A DNA stretch of 58,780 nucleotides from Sulfurospirillaceae bacterium (GTDB lineage: Bacteria > Campylobacterota > Campylobacteria > Campylobacterales > Sulfurospirillaceae). Where the stretch lies: the NCBI GenBank assembly GCA_028692875.1, contig JAQUWL010000012.1, forward strand, positions 1 to 58,780, written 5' to 3'. The notes under the pieces were generated by a model. It did no database searches and had not been told where the DNA came from. It was given only the letters and a program-made list of their open reading frames with translations. The first letter of the stretch is position 1. The number at the start of each line of letters is the position of its first letter. Below are positions 27,036 to 37,449 of the stretch, piece by piece. Made by a program: the position numbers and the translations under genes.

Positions 27036-27863
27036 TTGAGAAATTCTCGCTTTGTCATATCTGTTTTGACACTCCTTTTAAAAAATCCAAAAATATTTTT
27101 AATAGCCCTTCTTTGCGGAGGGCTATTTTACTCTTATGAGTATTTTATTGCTCGTGATACGATGAGTTTTATGGGCGTTCCAAAAGATGGAAAAGAGGTG
27201 TGGACTCGTATCTTTAGAAACAGTACCTATATGGTTGGATATAGCGATACAAGAGGCAATCCGTTATGGGTTGTGTACAAACTAAAATCAGTTGACAAAA
27301 ATGCACATCATCTAAAACGCCCAGATGGCTTCAGTGCTGATTGGAGAAATCTTGGGCTTGTTACATCAAGCGACTATACAAATAGTGGCTATGATAGAGG
27401 GCATATGGCACCAAATCATGCTATCTCTAGTTTATATGGCAAAGAGGCTCAAAAAGAGACTTTTTTGATGACCAATATTGTGCCCCAAAAACCATCATTA
27501 AATCAAAAACTTTGGCAACGTTTAGAAGAGATAGAGCTTTATACTTTTGCTCCAAAATTTAAGGATTTGTGGGTTTATACAGGACCTCTTTTTAGCTCAA
27601 AGACAGTACGTTTGAAAAGCTCTTTTTGGGTAGAGGTGCCAGATGCTTTTTATAAAATATATGTCGGAGTTGGCAAAGATGGTGCATTAAGCACAATCTC
27701 TTTTATCATCCCTCAAAATGCCAAACCAAACGATAAACTTGAAAAATATGTCTCAACTATTGATGAGGTTGAACGTCGTAGTGGATTTGATTTTTTTCAC
27801 AATCTTGAAGATGCAATCGAAGAAAAACTTGAAGCACAGGTTTTGCTAGAGCCTTGGTTTTAG
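27036..27863 (+). CDS. Membrane-anchored DNA/RNA non-specific endonuclease (beta-beta-alpha metal type)
   Basis: N-terminal hydrophobic anchor (about 19-38), then a nuclease domain of the NucA/EndoG family. The catalytic motif is DRGHMAPNH (120-128), with His123 as general base, and the metal-binding asparagine region is TNIVPQ (about 151-156). A membrane-tethered, periplasm-facing nuclease could degrade incoming or extracellular DNA. The start is TTG, 8 bases after argS. It is last in the rpsB-to-argS run and ends against nadD. Confidence 0.88.
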   Translation: MRNSRFVISVLTLLLKNPKIFLIALLCGGLFYSYEYFIARDTMSFMGVPKDGKEVWTRIFRNSTYMVGYSDTRGNPLWVVYKLKSVDKNAHHLKRPDGFSADWRNLGLVTSSDYTNSGYDRGHMAPNHAISSLYGKEAQKETFLMTNIVPQKPSLNQKLWQRLEEIELYTFAPKFKDLWVYTGPLFSSKTVRLKSSFWVEVPDAFYKIYVGVGKDGALSTISFIIPQNAKPNDKLEKYVSTIDEVERRSGFDFFHNLEDAIEEKLEAQVLLEPWF

Positions 27864-27865
27864 TC

Positions 27866-27901
27866 TACATGTAAGAAAAGAGGGTGGATTAATCCACGCC
27901 T
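27866..27901. terminator. Hairpin and TACATGTA copy between convergent nuclease and nadD/rsfS
   Basis: The octamer (27866-27873) follows the nuclease stop by two bases. A perfect palindrome GTGGATTAATCCAC (27884-27897) with flanking AGAGG/CCTCT arms forms the hairpin, which overlaps the stop codon of nadD/rsfS. Confidence 0.6.
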
Positions 27902-28770
27902 CTTAGTCTTCTCATCTCATCTTCTCTCTCTTTGAGAAAAAGCTCTAAATTGTATTTTTCACGATATTGTTCTGTCATAAGATGGATTAGAATATCTCCC
28001 ATATCTATAACTGTCCAGTTGTCATCAGCGTCTATGTTCAAGAAAGATTCACCACAATCTTTCAACTCTTTTTTTAAAAAATCCAAAAGAGAAAGACCGT
28101 GACGCTCTCCCATTGTGGTGGCTATTATGACGCTATCTACAAAATAATCTTTGTTTCTCATATCAAATACATGTATGTTTTCGGCTTTTTTTTCATCCAA
28201 AAGGCGTACTATACGCTCATTTCTATTGTCCATTGACTTCCTTATATAAAACTCTTTTACTTCCGTTGCAATCTCTGGTGGAATATATTTTTCATCCATT
28301 TGCAAACGAAAATATGTGGAACTGATATTAACATTAATATCCAAATTTTTCAAGCCCTCTATGGGTTTGGCATTTTCTCTTAAGGCGATAATGAACTCTG
28401 TATACTCTTTTAGTTTTTCATATTCGCTCCATTTGGGAAGTTGCCAGAAGCTATCGGAGCCTACGATAAGATATATTTTTGAGGGATTGTAGGTTTTTTG
28501 GATGTATCTTACGGTTTCTATGGTTGTAACGGGGCGTTTTTGGTCACACTCGTAAGATAAAATTTTAACTTTCAAATCGGATGAAAATAATTTCTCAAGC
28601 CACTTTTTTCTCAAATAAGGAGGTGCACAATAAGTATCTTTAAATGGGTTTAAAAAAGTAGGAACAATAAAAAATTTGTCGATATCAAGGCTTTTGAGTG
28701 CCTCTTTGACAATCTTTACATGTCCTACATGTGGAGGGTCAAACGAGCCTCCAAAGAGTGCTATACGCAA
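27889..28770 (-). CDS. nadD: NadD-RsfS fused frame: nicotinate-nucleotide adenylyltransferase plus ribosomal silencing factor
   Basis: One uninterrupted 293-codon frame. Residues 1-179 are NadD (NAD synthesis), with GGSFDPPHVGH (7-17) and ISSTYFR as the nucleotidyltransferase motifs. Residues 180-293 are RsfS (DUF143), which blocks 30S-50S joining, with FDMRNKDYFVDSVIIATTMGERH and the NWTVIDMGDILIHLM segment. In C. jejuni these are neighbouring genes. An SD-like AAGGAAG stands six bases before the Met180 codon, so free RsfS could also be made. The start is TTG. Confidence 0.9.
   Translation of the reverse strand: MRIALFGGSFDPPHVGHVKIVKEALKSLDIDKFFIVPTFLNPFKDTYCAPPYLRKKWLEKLFSSDLKVKILSYECDQKRPVTTIETVRYIQKTYNPSKIYLIVGSDSFWQLPKWSEYEKLKEYTEFIIALRENAKPIEGLKNLDINVNISSTYFRLQMDEKYIPPEIATEVKEFYIRKSMDNRNERIVRLLDEKKAENIHVFDMRNKDYFVDSVIIATTMGERHGLSLLDFLKKELKDCGESFLNIDADDNWTVIDMGDILIHLMTEQYREKYNLELFLKEREDEMRRLRGVD
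28231..28243 (-). promoter_or_regulatory. Internal ribosome-binding site for RsfS inside the nadD-rsfS frame
   Basis: AAGGAAG (28243-28237, minus strand) followed by TCA and an ATG at 28233-28231 that begins the RsfS domain (MDNRNERIV). No stop codon separates NadD from RsfS. The site looks like the remnant or working start of a formerly separate gene. Confidence 0.6.
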
Positions 28771-28828
28771 CTTTTTAGCCTTGTGTAAAAAATATTTTTG
28801 CTTAAACTTTTTTATACTTCACATTTGG

Positions 28829-28834
28829 TACAAT
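28829..28834 (+). promoter_or_regulatory. Probable -10 box of the gap operon
   Basis: TACAAT preceded by GG in the 144-base region between divergent nadD and gap, giving a leader of about 75 bases before the gap ATG at 28915. Confidence 0.4.
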
Positions 28835-28914
28835 ACGCGTATTTCGTACGGAGTTTTGTGACCTTTGGGAAGCCATCGGTAAAATATTTTTTATTATAAC
28901 AAAAGGAAAGTAGC

Positions 28915-29913
28915 ATGGCGCTAAAAATTGCAATTAATGGTTTTGGACGTATAGGTAGATGTGTTGCAAGGATTATAGATTCAAGAGATGATGTGGAGTT
29001 GGTGTGTGTAAACGATACAGCCGATCGTGCCATGACGAAGCAACTTTTGAAATACGACAGTGTACATGGCATTTTTGATGGCGTGGTTGAGCTTTTGGAA
29101 AATGATTATATGCAAATAGGAAAAGCCAAAGTAAAAATGTTTTCTACAAGAGATGCCAAAGAGTTAAATTTCGCAGATTATGGTGTGGATGTTGTTTTAG
29201 AATGCACGGGCGCTCTTTTGACAAAAGAAAAGGCACAAGTTTTTATAGACAACGGTATTAAAAAAGTAGTTATGTCAGCACCTGCGAAAGATGATACTCC
29301 TACGTTTGTTATCGGCGTAAATGAAGACAAGTACGAGGGTCAAGCTATTGTCTCTAATGCTAGTTGTACTACCAACTGTTTGGGTCCTGTTGCTAAGGTT
29401 TTGGATGATGCATTTGGCATTGACAAAGGGCTTATGACAACCATACATGCATATACAAATGACCAAAATATTTTAGATGTAAAACATAGCAAAGATTTGC
29501 GTCGAGCACGTGCCGCTGCTATAAATATGATACCAACTACAACAGGAGCAGCAAAAGCGATAGGCTTAGTATTGCCACACTTAAAAGGCAGACTTCATGG
29601 ACAAAGTGTTCGTGTTCCAACGCCAAATGTTTCTATGGTAGACTTGAATGTTTTGGTTAAAAAAGGCACCTCAAAAGATGAGGTAAATGCCTTGTTAAGC
29701 CAAAAGGCAAATGGTGTATTGAAAGGCATTTTGGAGGTGGATTCTGAACAGAGAGTTTCTCAGGATTTTCAAACAAGCACTTTTAGCTCAGTGGTAGCAT
29801 TGGATTTAACGCAAGTTATCGGAGACGATATGATAAAAATCATGGCTTGGTATGATAATGAGTGGGGCTACTCAGCACGCTTAATCGATATGGCATTACA
29901 TGTAAGCAAATAA
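28915..29913 (+). CDS. gap: Glyceraldehyde-3-phosphate dehydrogenase, type I
   Basis: NAD(P)-dependent oxidation or reduction at the triose level. It has INGFGRIGR at the N terminus, the catalytic cysteine in [12 protein letters not shown], and the C-terminal WYDNEWGYS. It has 332 residues. AAAGGAAAG precedes the ATG. It leads gap-pgk-tpiA. An octamer copy (29897) gives the C-terminal Leu-His-Val. Confidence 0.97.
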   Translation: MALKIAINGFGRIGRCVARIIDSRDDVELVCVNDTADRAMTKQLLKYDSVHGIFDGVVELLENDYMQIGKAKVKMFSTRDAKELNFADYGVDVVLECTGALLTKEKAQVFIDNGIKKVVMSAPAKDDTPTFVIGVNEDKYEGQAIVSNASCTTNCLGPVAKVLDDAFGIDKGLMTTIHAYTNDQNILDVKHSKDLRRARAAAINMIPTTTGAAKAIGLVLPHLKGRLHGQSVRVPTPNVSMVDLNVLVKKGTSKDEVNALLSQKANGVLKGILEVDSEQRVSQDFQTSTFSSVVALDLTQVIGDDMIKIMAWYDNEWGYSARLIDMALHVSK

Positions 29914-29929
29914 AAAAAAGGAACAAACG

Positions 29930-31132
29930 ATGGTTAGGTCGATTAGAGATTTAGATATTACTAATAAAAAAGTATTTATTCGTTGTGATTTTAATGTTCC
30001 TTTGGATGAGTTTTCAAATATAACAGACGACCGAAGAGTTCGATCCGCTATTCCTACTATTAAGTATTGTATGGATCACAACTGTGCAGTTATTTTAGCA
30101 AGTCATCTAGGAAGACCAAAAGGTGTGTATGAGGAGAAATACTCATTGGCTCCTGTTCAAAAAAGACTTCAAAGACTACTAGATAGAGATGTTGTTTTAG
30201 CTTCGGATGTTACAGGAAAAGATGCCCTAGAAAAGGCGAGCAATTTAAGCAATGGCGAAGTTTTATTGCTTGAAAATCTTCGCTTTGACAAGAGCGAGAC
30301 TAAAAATGATGAACAGTTTGCTAAAGCATTGGCGGATATGGCGGATATTTATATAAATGATGCTTTTGGTGTTTGCCATAGAGCACATGCATCGGTTGAG
30401 GCTATTACGCACTTTTTTGATGCATCTACATCTGCGGCTGGTTTTTTGCTTCAAAAAGAGGTTGAGTTTTCTAAAAATCTTTTACGCCGTCCAACAAGAC
30501 CATTTGTGGCAGTTGTGGGTGGTAGCAAAGTGAGCGGAAAACTTCAAGCCTTGATAAATCTTTTGCCTCGTGTTGACAAGCTTGTTATTGGCGGTGGTAT
30601 GGCATTTACTTTTTTAAAGGCACAAGGGCTTGATGTTGGAAACTCTTTGGTTGAAGATGAGTTGATTGATGAGGCAAGTAAGGTTATGAGTGAAGCTAAG
30701 AAGCTAGGTGTCAAAATCTATCTTCCAGTTGATGTTGTGATTGCTCAAACTTGCTCGCAAGATGCTACTATTAAGTTTGTAACTGTTCAAGAGATTCCAA
30801 AAGGGTGGATGGGATTAGATATAGGGCCTGCAACATCTCGTCTTTTTAGAGAGGCTCTTGCTGATGCTCAGACGATACTCTGGAATGGTCCGATGGGTGT
30901 TTTTGAGCTTGAGAAGTTTTCAAAAGGTAGCTTAAAAATGTCACATGTAATTGCCGAAGCACATGCAACAACAGTTGTTGGTGGCGGAGATACAGCAGAT
31001 GTGGTAGCAAGAGCAGGGGATGCTGATGAGATGACATTTATCTCAACAGGTGGCGGAGCTAGTTTGGAGTTGATTGAGGGTAAAGAGCTACCAGGAGTTA
31101 AGCCACTAAATACTGAAAGTAGTGAAGAGTGA
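29930..31132 (+). CDS. pgk: Phosphoglycerate kinase
   Basis: ATP-forming step of glycolysis. It has 400 residues, the signature [21 protein letters not shown], and the nucleotide-binding GGGDTADVV near the C terminus. It is 16 bases after gap and overlaps tpiA by four bases (GTGA). Confidence 0.97.
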   Translation: MVRSIRDLDITNKKVFIRCDFNVPLDEFSNITDDRRVRSAIPTIKYCMDHNCAVILASHLGRPKGVYEEKYSLAPVQKRLQRLLDRDVVLASDVTGKDALEKASNLSNGEVLLLENLRFDKSETKNDEQFAKALADMADIYINDAFGVCHRAHASVEAITHFFDASTSAAGFLLQKEVEFSKNLLRRPTRPFVAVVGGSKVSGKLQALINLLPRVDKLVIGGGMAFTFLKAQGLDVGNSLVEDELIDEASKVMSEAKKLGVKIYLPVDVVIAQTCSQDATIKFVTVQEIPKGWMGLDIGPATSRLFREALADAQTILWNGPMGVFELEKFSKGSLKMSHVIAEAHATTVVGGGDTADVVARAGDADEMTFISTGGGASLELIEGKELPGVKPLNTESSEE

Positions 31133-31842
31133 TAATCGCATCAAATTTTAAAACAACACATACAAGAGCTTCTACAAGAGCATTTGTGCAGAGTATCGTC
31201 GATATGATGGCTCAAACCAATAGTAAGCAAGAGGTAAGGATTTATCCGCCTTTTACGGCATTGGATACTTTTTGTTGCAATGATTCTATGAGGATTGGTG
31301 TGCAAAACTTTTATCCTGCGGATAAAGGCTCTTTTACGGGAGAGATAGGTTTTGAGCAACTTGGCGAGTTTGGCGTGGATTCTGTTTTGATAGGACACAG
31401 TGAGCGAAGACATATTTTAAAAGAGTCTGTAGAATTTATAGCTCAAAAATTTGATTTTGCAAAACAAAAAGGTGTTGAGATAATCTACTGTGTCGGAGAG
31501 CCAAAAGAGGTAAGAGAACAGGGTATCGATGCTGTGATGAGCTACATTTGGGAGCAGTTTGATGGCATTGATACGAGCTACGATAGATTGGTGGTGGCTT
31601 ATGAGCCAGTATGGGCGATAGGTACGGGACTTACGGCTAAAAAAGAGGACATAGAAGAGGTTTTGTTGTGTTTGAGGACAAAACTATCTTGTGAGCTTTT
31701 ATATGGCGGTAGTGTTAAAACAGACAATATAGAAGAGATTTTGTTGGCTAAAGAGTGCGGCGGTGTGCTAGTTGGAACAGCGAGCTGGGATGCAGATGCC
31801 TTTAGTGCTATGATACGTTCAGCCGATACATGTAAGAAGTAA
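31129..31842 (+). CDS. tpiA: Triosephosphate isomerase
   Basis: Interconverts dihydroxyacetone phosphate and glyceraldehyde 3-phosphate. It has ASNFKTT (Asn/Lys site), the catalytic His in IGHSERR, the catalytic Glu in [13 protein letters not shown], and LYGGSVK. At 237 residues it is short for the family but contains all key residues, as in other Campylobacterota. The start is GTG within the pgk stop. Confidence 0.96.
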   Translation: MIIASNFKTTHTRASTRAFVQSIVDMMAQTNSKQEVRIYPPFTALDTFCCNDSMRIGVQNFYPADKGSFTGEIGFEQLGEFGVDSVLIGHSERRHILKESVEFIAQKFDFAKQKGVEIIYCVGEPKEVREQGIDAVMSYIWEQFDGIDTSYDRLVVAYEPVWAIGTGLTAKKEDIEEVLLCLRTKLSCELLYGGSVKTDNIEEILLAKECGGVLVGTASWDADAFSAMIRSADTCKK

Positions 31843-31894
31843 AAGCACCAAAGAGTTCGAGCTAGAACTCTAATAAAAAAATAGGAGTATTTAG

Positions 31895-32716
<822 letters not shown>

Positions 32717-32720
32717 ATCA

Positions 32721-33686
32721 ATGATAAAATTGGCACTGCAAAAACTGTTGTATGTAGTGTTGATGCTTTTTATTATATCAGTAGTCTCTTTTGGTGCTAT
32801 TCACTTAGCACCCCACTCTTTTTTTGCTAGTGGCGAATTAAATCCAAATATAACGCAACAATCGTTAGAGCAACTCAAAAAAGTTTATGGACTAGATAAG
32901 TCGCTTATTGAGCAATTTTATGCTTGGTTTGGTGCTATTTTGCGACTTGATTTTGGTATATCATTTGCGAGTGGGAAAGCTGTAAAAACAGAAATTTTGA
33001 GCCGTTTGCCTATAACTATTATTATGAATGCTATTAGTATGTTTTTTGTTTTTGTTATCGCATTGTATTTTGGTATCAAGTCAGCGTTAAGACAAGGTAG
33101 CAATTATGATAAGGCGATAAAGCAGTTTTCGCTGATAAGTTACGCAATGCCATCTTTTTATCTAGCGTTATTGTTAGTACTACTTTTTGCGGTAAAGTGG
33201 AAAATTTTTCCTATTTCTGGCTTGCACTCCACGGATGCAAAAGATGGATTTTTATATGTTTTAGATGAAGCTTGGCATCTGTTTTTGCCTATATTTGTTA
33301 TGGTTTTTGGCGGCGTTGGAAGTTTGATAATGTACGTACGAAGCCTAACTCTTGATATTTTAAAGAGTGATTATATATTTTTTGCCAAGACAAGAGGGAT
33401 TCAAGGATCGTCTCTTTTTAGGTATTTTATTATTCCCAATCTAGCACCCCCAATAGTTACCATTTTGGGACTTTCTTTGCCTGGAATTATAGGAGGAAGT
33501 GTTATTTTGGAGTCCATTTTTGCGATTAATGGGATGGGACTTTTGTTTTACCAAAGTGCTCTAAGTAGAGACTATCCTGTGATTATGGGGATATTGATTA
33601 TGTCTGCGTTTTTAACATTGCTTGGAAATATAGTGGCGGATTTGGTACTTATAAGGTTCAACCCTCACTTTAAAAGAAAAAATTAA
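32721..33686 (+). CDS. OppB/DppB-type ABC transporter permease (orphan)
   Basis: 321-residue integral membrane protein with six hydrophobic segments and the binding-protein-dependent permease EAA-type loop (FAKTRGIQGSSLF), ending GMGLLFYQSALSRDYPVIMG as in peptide/nickel permeases. The usual second permease, two ATPases and binding protein are absent from the window. It follows fabI by four bases. The substrate is probably a peptide or nickel chelate but cannot be told from the sequence. Confidence 0.85.
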   Translation: MIKLALQKLLYVVLMLFIISVVSFGAIHLAPHSFFASGELNPNITQQSLEQLKKVYGLDKSLIEQFYAWFGAILRLDFGISFASGKAVKTEILSRLPITIIMNAISMFFVFVIALYFGIKSALRQGSNYDKAIKQFSLISYAMPSFYLALLLVLLFAVKWKIFPISGLHSTDAKDGFLYVLDEAWHLFLPIFVMVFGGVGSLIMYVRSLTLDILKSDYIFFAKTRGIQGSSLFRYFIIPNLAPPIVTILGLSLPGIIGGSVILESIFAINGMGLLFYQSALSRDYPVIMGILIMSAFLTLLGNIVADLVLIRFNPHFKRKN

Positions 33687-33705
33687 AACATACTAGGATT
33701 TTGTC

Positions 33706-33855
33706 ATGAGGAAATTTTTATTATTATTGCTTTCATTTTTATTTTGTGGTTGTGCAACATGGAGTGGCATTAAGCAAGATACTAAAGAGGGTGTTGATTG
33801 GTCAAAAGAAAAGGTCAATAAAGGTGCTTCATATATAAAAGAAAAGACGGAATAA
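33706..33855 (+). CDS. Small entericidin-like lipoprotein (49 aa)
   Basis: A 50-codon gene starting ATG at 33706 with TAGGA upstream. The product begins MRKFLLLLLSFLFCGC. Cys16 is a probable lipidation site, followed by a mature chain of about 34 residues rich in Lys and Glu (DTKEGVDWSKEKVNKG). Size and composition resemble entericidin-type outer-membrane lipoproteins. It ends just before a TACATGTA hairpin and converges on nusA. Confidence 0.7.
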   Translation: MRKFLLLLLSFLFCGCATWSGIKQDTKEGVDWSKEKVNKGASYIKEKTE

Positions 33856-33862
33856 AAAGTCT

Positions 33863-33888
33863 TACATGTAGGGAACTCCCTACATGTA
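33863..33888. terminator. Hairpin built from two TACATGTA copies, between lipoprotein gene and nusA
   Basis: TACATGTAGGGA (33863-33874) and TCCCTACATGTA (33877-33888) form a perfect 12-base inverted repeat with almost no loop. It fills the 35-base gap between two convergent genes and reaches within two bases of the nusA stop. No T-run follows on either strand. Confidence 0.7.
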
Positions 33889-33890
33889 GA

Positions 33891-35012
33891 TTAAAGTCCG
33901 CCGAATAAGTTTTTCAGTGCATTTTGATTTTTTGGTGCATCGTCGCTGATTGTAGAACCATCCATTGCGGTTGTGCCACCAATCTCTACAAGTTCTATGT
34001 CCATTCCTGTGAGCATAGAAGTTAGTCTAATATTGATGCCATTTTTTCCGATAGCTTTTGATTTTTGGTCAGCAGAAAGTGTGACTATTGCCTTGCCGTC
34101 TTTGATTTTAACGCTAGTTATCATCGCAGGACTCAAGGCTCTAGCGATAAAAATCTCAGGTATGTTAGAATACTCTATACAGTCGATATTTTCACCGTTT
34201 AACTCTTTGCTGATGGAATTGATGCGAACACCCTTTGTTCCTACGGTTGCACCAACGGCATCGATATTTGGATGAAGTGAAGTGAGTGATACCTTTGCTC
34301 GCTCACCTGGAATTCTAGCTGAACCGTTAATAATCACAAGACCATCTTTTATCTCTGGCACTTCAAGCTCTAAAAGAGACTCTAAAAACTTAGGGCTTGT
34401 TCTGGAAAGTTCAACATAAATACCTTGCGTTTTGTCAATAAATACTTTTCTGATAACGCTTTTAACAACATTTCCAACTTTAAACTTTTCGCCTTTGATT
34501 CTATTTTTGCGTGGTAAAATAGCTCGTACTTCGTCTATTTCGATGTATGTGTTCTCTTCGTTATCCACTCTAACAACAGTTCCAAAAACAGTTTTGTTAA
34601 CCATGTTTTTGTATTTTTCAAAAATATTGTTTTCAAGTAGTCTTTGTATGTGATACTCAAGCTCTTTTTGAAGCGTTGCTGCAGCAGTTCTTCCTAGATT
34701 ATCAAGCGGAAGCTCATACGTTAGTTCATCCCCAATTTCAACTTGAGGATCTATCTCTTTAGCCTCTTTAAGGGCTATAAAGTTTTCATTTTTTTCAAGT
34801 AATCTTTCATCGTTTTTGTCAACAACTGTTACTTTTTGGTAAAGTTTTAGCGTTTTACTTACAGGGTCTATCTCGGCATCGTATTCAAAATCTTGACCGT
34901 ATATTTTTTTAGCTGTCTTTACGAGAGCCATTGTTACAGTGCTACGAACCTCTTTGATGTCTAGTCCCTTTTCGTGAGCTATAGATTCGATAATATCTAC
35001 AATTTTTTCCAT
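33891..35012 (-). CDS. nusA: Transcription termination/antitermination factor NusA
   Basis: RNA polymerase-associated factor with 373 residues: N-terminal RNAP-binding domain (1-130), S1 domain (about 134-198) and two KH domains (VGTKGVRI and IGKNGINIRL). The C-terminal acidic repeats of the E. coli protein are missing, as is usual outside gammaproteobacteria. It is monocistronic in this window, with AAAGGAAA upstream. Confidence 0.95.
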   Translation of the reverse strand: MEKIVDIIESIAHEKGLDIKEVRSTVTMALVKTAKKIYGQDFEYDAEIDPVSKTLKLYQKVTVVDKNDERLLEKNENFIALKEAKEIDPQVEIGDELTYELPLDNLGRTAAATLQKELEYHIQRLLENNIFEKYKNMVNKTVFGTVVRVDNEENTYIEIDEVRAILPRKNRIKGEKFKVGNVVKSVIRKVFIDKTQGIYVELSRTSPKFLESLLELEVPEIKDGLVIINGSARIPGERAKVSLTSLHPNIDAVGATVGTKGVRINSISKELNGENIDCIEYSNIPEIFIARALSPAMITSVKIKDGKAIVTLSADQKSKAIGKNGINIRLTSMLTGMDIELVEIGGTTAMDGSTISDDAPKNQNALKNLFGGL

Positions 35013-35200
35013 CTATTTCCTTTGGTAAAAAATGCCATTCGGCACAAATTTTCTAATCGCAATATGTAAAATTTAGGCTGAATTTTTTTAATGATTGCGA
35101 GGTAAACAAAGATTATATCTAAACTCTTCTTCTTTTTTCTTTATGCGGTTGTAGTGATATTTTCAAATTGACTTTAATGCGTATTTTATTGAAAATCAAG

Positions 35201-35237
35201 TATACTATATGTCACACCATTTGCGTATTTTACGCAA
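35201..35237 (+). promoter_or_regulatory. Promoter and palindromic leader element before the HP0268-like gene
   Basis: TATACT (35201-35206) precedes a perfect inverted repeat TTGCGTA-TTT-TACGCAA (35221-35237) that would lie near the transcript 5' end. It could be an operator or an mRNA hairpin. The rest of the 35013-35270 region is AT-rich and shows nothing else recognisable. Confidence 0.4.
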
Positions 35238-35270
35238 TCGGATGATTTTGCCTAGATGGAGAAAAATAAG

Positions 35271-35513
35271 ATGGAATTAAAACTAGCACGCACTGAAATT
35301 AACGGAAAACCAAAAATGATAGCTTTGGAAAAAATTGTTGAAACTTTAGAAAAAGATGGACAGAAAATAATCTATTTTGACAAAGAAAATTCACATAAAG
35401 ACCTTGTTGCTTTGGTTGAGCATTTTGAAAACAAGGGTTTAAGTGTATACCTAAGAGAGGTAAAGTATGGATTGGGCGAAACGGACTACATGTACGAAGT
35501 TCATATTCTTTAA
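35271..35513 (+). CDS. HP0268-family small nuclease
   Basis: An 80-residue protein resembling Helicobacter pylori HP0268, which has been described as a nicking endonuclease. Shared features are a mixed alpha/beta fold with NSHKDLVALVEHFENKGL, YLREVK and a C-terminal YEVHIL. Position also matches: HP0268 sits next to miaB. I prefer the ATG at 35271, preceded by GGAG at 35258-35261, over the in-frame ATG at 35256. This restores the 80-residue family length. The sequence TACATGTA (35487) encodes its Tyr-Met-Tyr. Confidence 0.75.
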   Translation: MELKLARTEINGKPKMIALEKIVETLEKDGQKIIYFDKENSHKDLVALVEHFENKGLSVYLREVKYGLGETDYMYEVHIL

Positions 35514-35522
35514 GGGATTTTT

Positions 35523-36839
35523 TTGAGTACTAAAACGGGTAAAAAGTTATTTATAGAGACGCTCGGATGTGCGATGAATGTGCGCGACTCCGAGCATATT
35601 ATTGCCGAGTTGAGAGATAAGGAGAGTTATGTTTTAACTGACAATCCAAAAGATGCGGATTTGATTTTAATCAACACATGTAGCGTAAGAGAGAAGCCTG
35701 TTCATAAACTTTTTTCCGAGATAGGGCACTATCACAAAAAGAAAAAAAAAGGTGCAAAAATAGGAGTTTGCGGATGTACTGCAAGCCATCTGGGCGAAGA
35801 GATTTTTAAAAGAGCACCACATGTAAGCTTTGTTTTGGGTGCTAGAAATGTCTCCAAAATAAGCAAGGCTGTAAATACCGAACGCTATTTGGATATCGAT
35901 ATAGACTATGACGAGAGTGCATTTGCGTTTAAGGATTTTAGGAACAATATCTACAAGGCATATGTAAATATATCCATCGGATGTGACAAACAATGCACCT
36001 ACTGTATCGTGCCTCACACAAGAGGAGAAGAGCTGTCTATTCCTCCAGAATTGATCATTAACGAAGCTAGAAAAGCTGCCAAAAATGGTGCAAAAGAGAT
36101 ATTTTTGTTGGGGCAAAATGTAAATAATTATGGCAGAAGATTTAGTGGTTCGCTAAATCACAATATAGATTTTCCAGAGCTTTTAAATCGCATTAGTGAG
36201 ATAGAAGAGGTAGAGAGAATTCGTTTTACATCTCCGCATCCACTTCATATGGACGATAAATTTATAGACGTTTTTGTCAAAAATCCCAAAGTGTGCAAAT
36301 CAATGCATATGCCTTTGCAGAGTGGCTCAACTAAGATATTGACGCAGATGAAGCGAGGCTATAGCAAAGAGTGGTTTTTAAATCGTGCGTTAAAACTTAG
36401 AGAGCTTTTGCCAGATGTTTCCATCAGTACAGATATCATCATAGGTTTTCCTGGTGAGACACAAGAGGATTTTGAAGATACTATGGACGTTGTAAGACAA
36501 GTGAAGTTTGAGCAGATTTTTGCCTTTAAGTACTCGCCACGCCCGTTAACAAAAGCAGCGGAATTTCCAAACCAGATAGACTCGAAAGTTGGTTCTGCGA
36601 GGCTTCAAGAGTTGCAAGATGTTCAAGATGAAATACTAGACGAGATATCAAAAAACAAACTCAACAAAATATATGATGTGTATATCGAAGAGATACGAAG
36701 TAGTGGGCTTTTGGCAGGAAGAAGTGACAATAACGCATTGGTTCAAGTTGAGGGCGATGCATCACTTTTAGGCAAAACAGTTAAAGTGAAGATAACAAAT
36801 CCTAAGCGTTTGGCACTGTATGGCGAAATTATCTTTTAA
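35523..36839 (+). CDS. miaB: tRNA-2-methylthio-N6-dimethylallyladenosine synthase
   Basis: Radical-SAM methylthiotransferase acting on i6A37 of tRNAs. It has an N-terminal UPF0004 domain with cysteines ([22 protein letters not shown]), the radical-SAM CxxxCxxC in [16 protein letters not shown], and a C-terminal TRAM domain. It has 438 residues. The start is TTG, 9 bases after the nuclease gene. It overlaps the next gene by 20 bases. Confidence 0.96.
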   Translation: MSTKTGKKLFIETLGCAMNVRDSEHIIAELRDKESYVLTDNPKDADLILINTCSVREKPVHKLFSEIGHYHKKKKKGAKIGVCGCTASHLGEEIFKRAPHVSFVLGARNVSKISKAVNTERYLDIDIDYDESAFAFKDFRNNIYKAYVNISIGCDKQCTYCIVPHTRGEELSIPPELIINEARKAAKNGAKEIFLLGQNVNNYGRRFSGSLNHNIDFPELLNRISEIEEVERIRFTSPHPLHMDDKFIDVFVKNPKVCKSMHMPLQSGSTKILTQMKRGYSKEWFLNRALKLRELLPDVSISTDIIIGFPGETQEDFEDTMDVVRQVKFEQIFAFKYSPRPLTKAAEFPNQIDSKVGSARLQELQDVQDEILDEISKNKLNKIYDVYIEEIRSSGLLAGRSDNNALVQVEGDASLLGKTVKVKITNPKRLALYGEIIF

Positions 36840-37449
36840 AAAGAGGATTTTGCTCTTTATCGCACCTCCTTTGATATACGCCATTCTAAAGCTTTTGTAT
36901 CTTACATGTAAGAAAGAGTTTTATTCACAAACAAAAGAGCCACTTCCTCATCCTAGTATTTATGCTCTGTGGCATGGAGAGTTGTTGATGCTCCCTTTCG
37001 CCTATATTTATTTTGCCAACTCTTTTGCGGTAAATGTTATGATTAGTCGTCATTTTGATGGAGAGTTGATAGCAAGGCTAGTTGGTATCTTTGGCGGGGA
37101 AACGATACGCGGAAGCTCTTCAAAAGGCTCAACCACTGCTCTAAAGAGTGCGTTTAGTGTTTTAAATGAAGGTAAAAATCTTGCTATTACGCCTGATGGC
37201 CCAAGGGGACCTAGACACAGTATTGCGGATGGCATTGTGCTGATTTCGCAAAAAAAAAGTATTCCCATTATTGCACTCAACTGTAAACCTACGAGATTTT
37301 GGAGTTTTAAAAGTTGGGATCGTTTTTGTATTCCAAAACCATTTTGCACGCTTAGGTTTTATTGTTCAATGCCATTTTATGTCAATAACATGGAGCTAGA
37401 AGAGGCAAAATTACTTATCAAGCAGAGGCTTTGCGAAAATGCTGCATAA
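36820..37449 (+). CDS. DUF374 lysophospholipid acyltransferase-family protein
   Basis: 209 residues with an N-terminal hydrophobic segment (about 10-27) and the DUF374 pattern: [35 protein letters not shown] and [11 protein letters not shown]. These correspond to the acyltransferase His and glycerolipid-binding blocks. The natural substrate is unknown but probably a lipid at the inner membrane. H. pylori has the same gene (HP0270) after miaB. Confidence 0.85.
   Translation: MAKLSFKKRILLFIAPPLIYAILKLLYLTCKKEFYSQTKEPLPHPSIYALWHGELLMLPFAYIYFANSFAVNVMISRHFDGELIARLVGIFGGETIRGSSSKGSTTALKSAFSVLNEGKNLAITPDGPRGPRHSIADGIVLISQKKSIPIIALNCKPTRFWSFKSWDRFCIPKPFCTLRFYCSMPFYVNNMELEEAKLLIKQRLCENAA

Noticed and set aside
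28701-28724. Near copies TACATGTC and TACATGTG in tandem
   Set aside because: They do not match the octamer exactly and code for NadD residues around its conserved PPHVGHV motif, so they were not counted.
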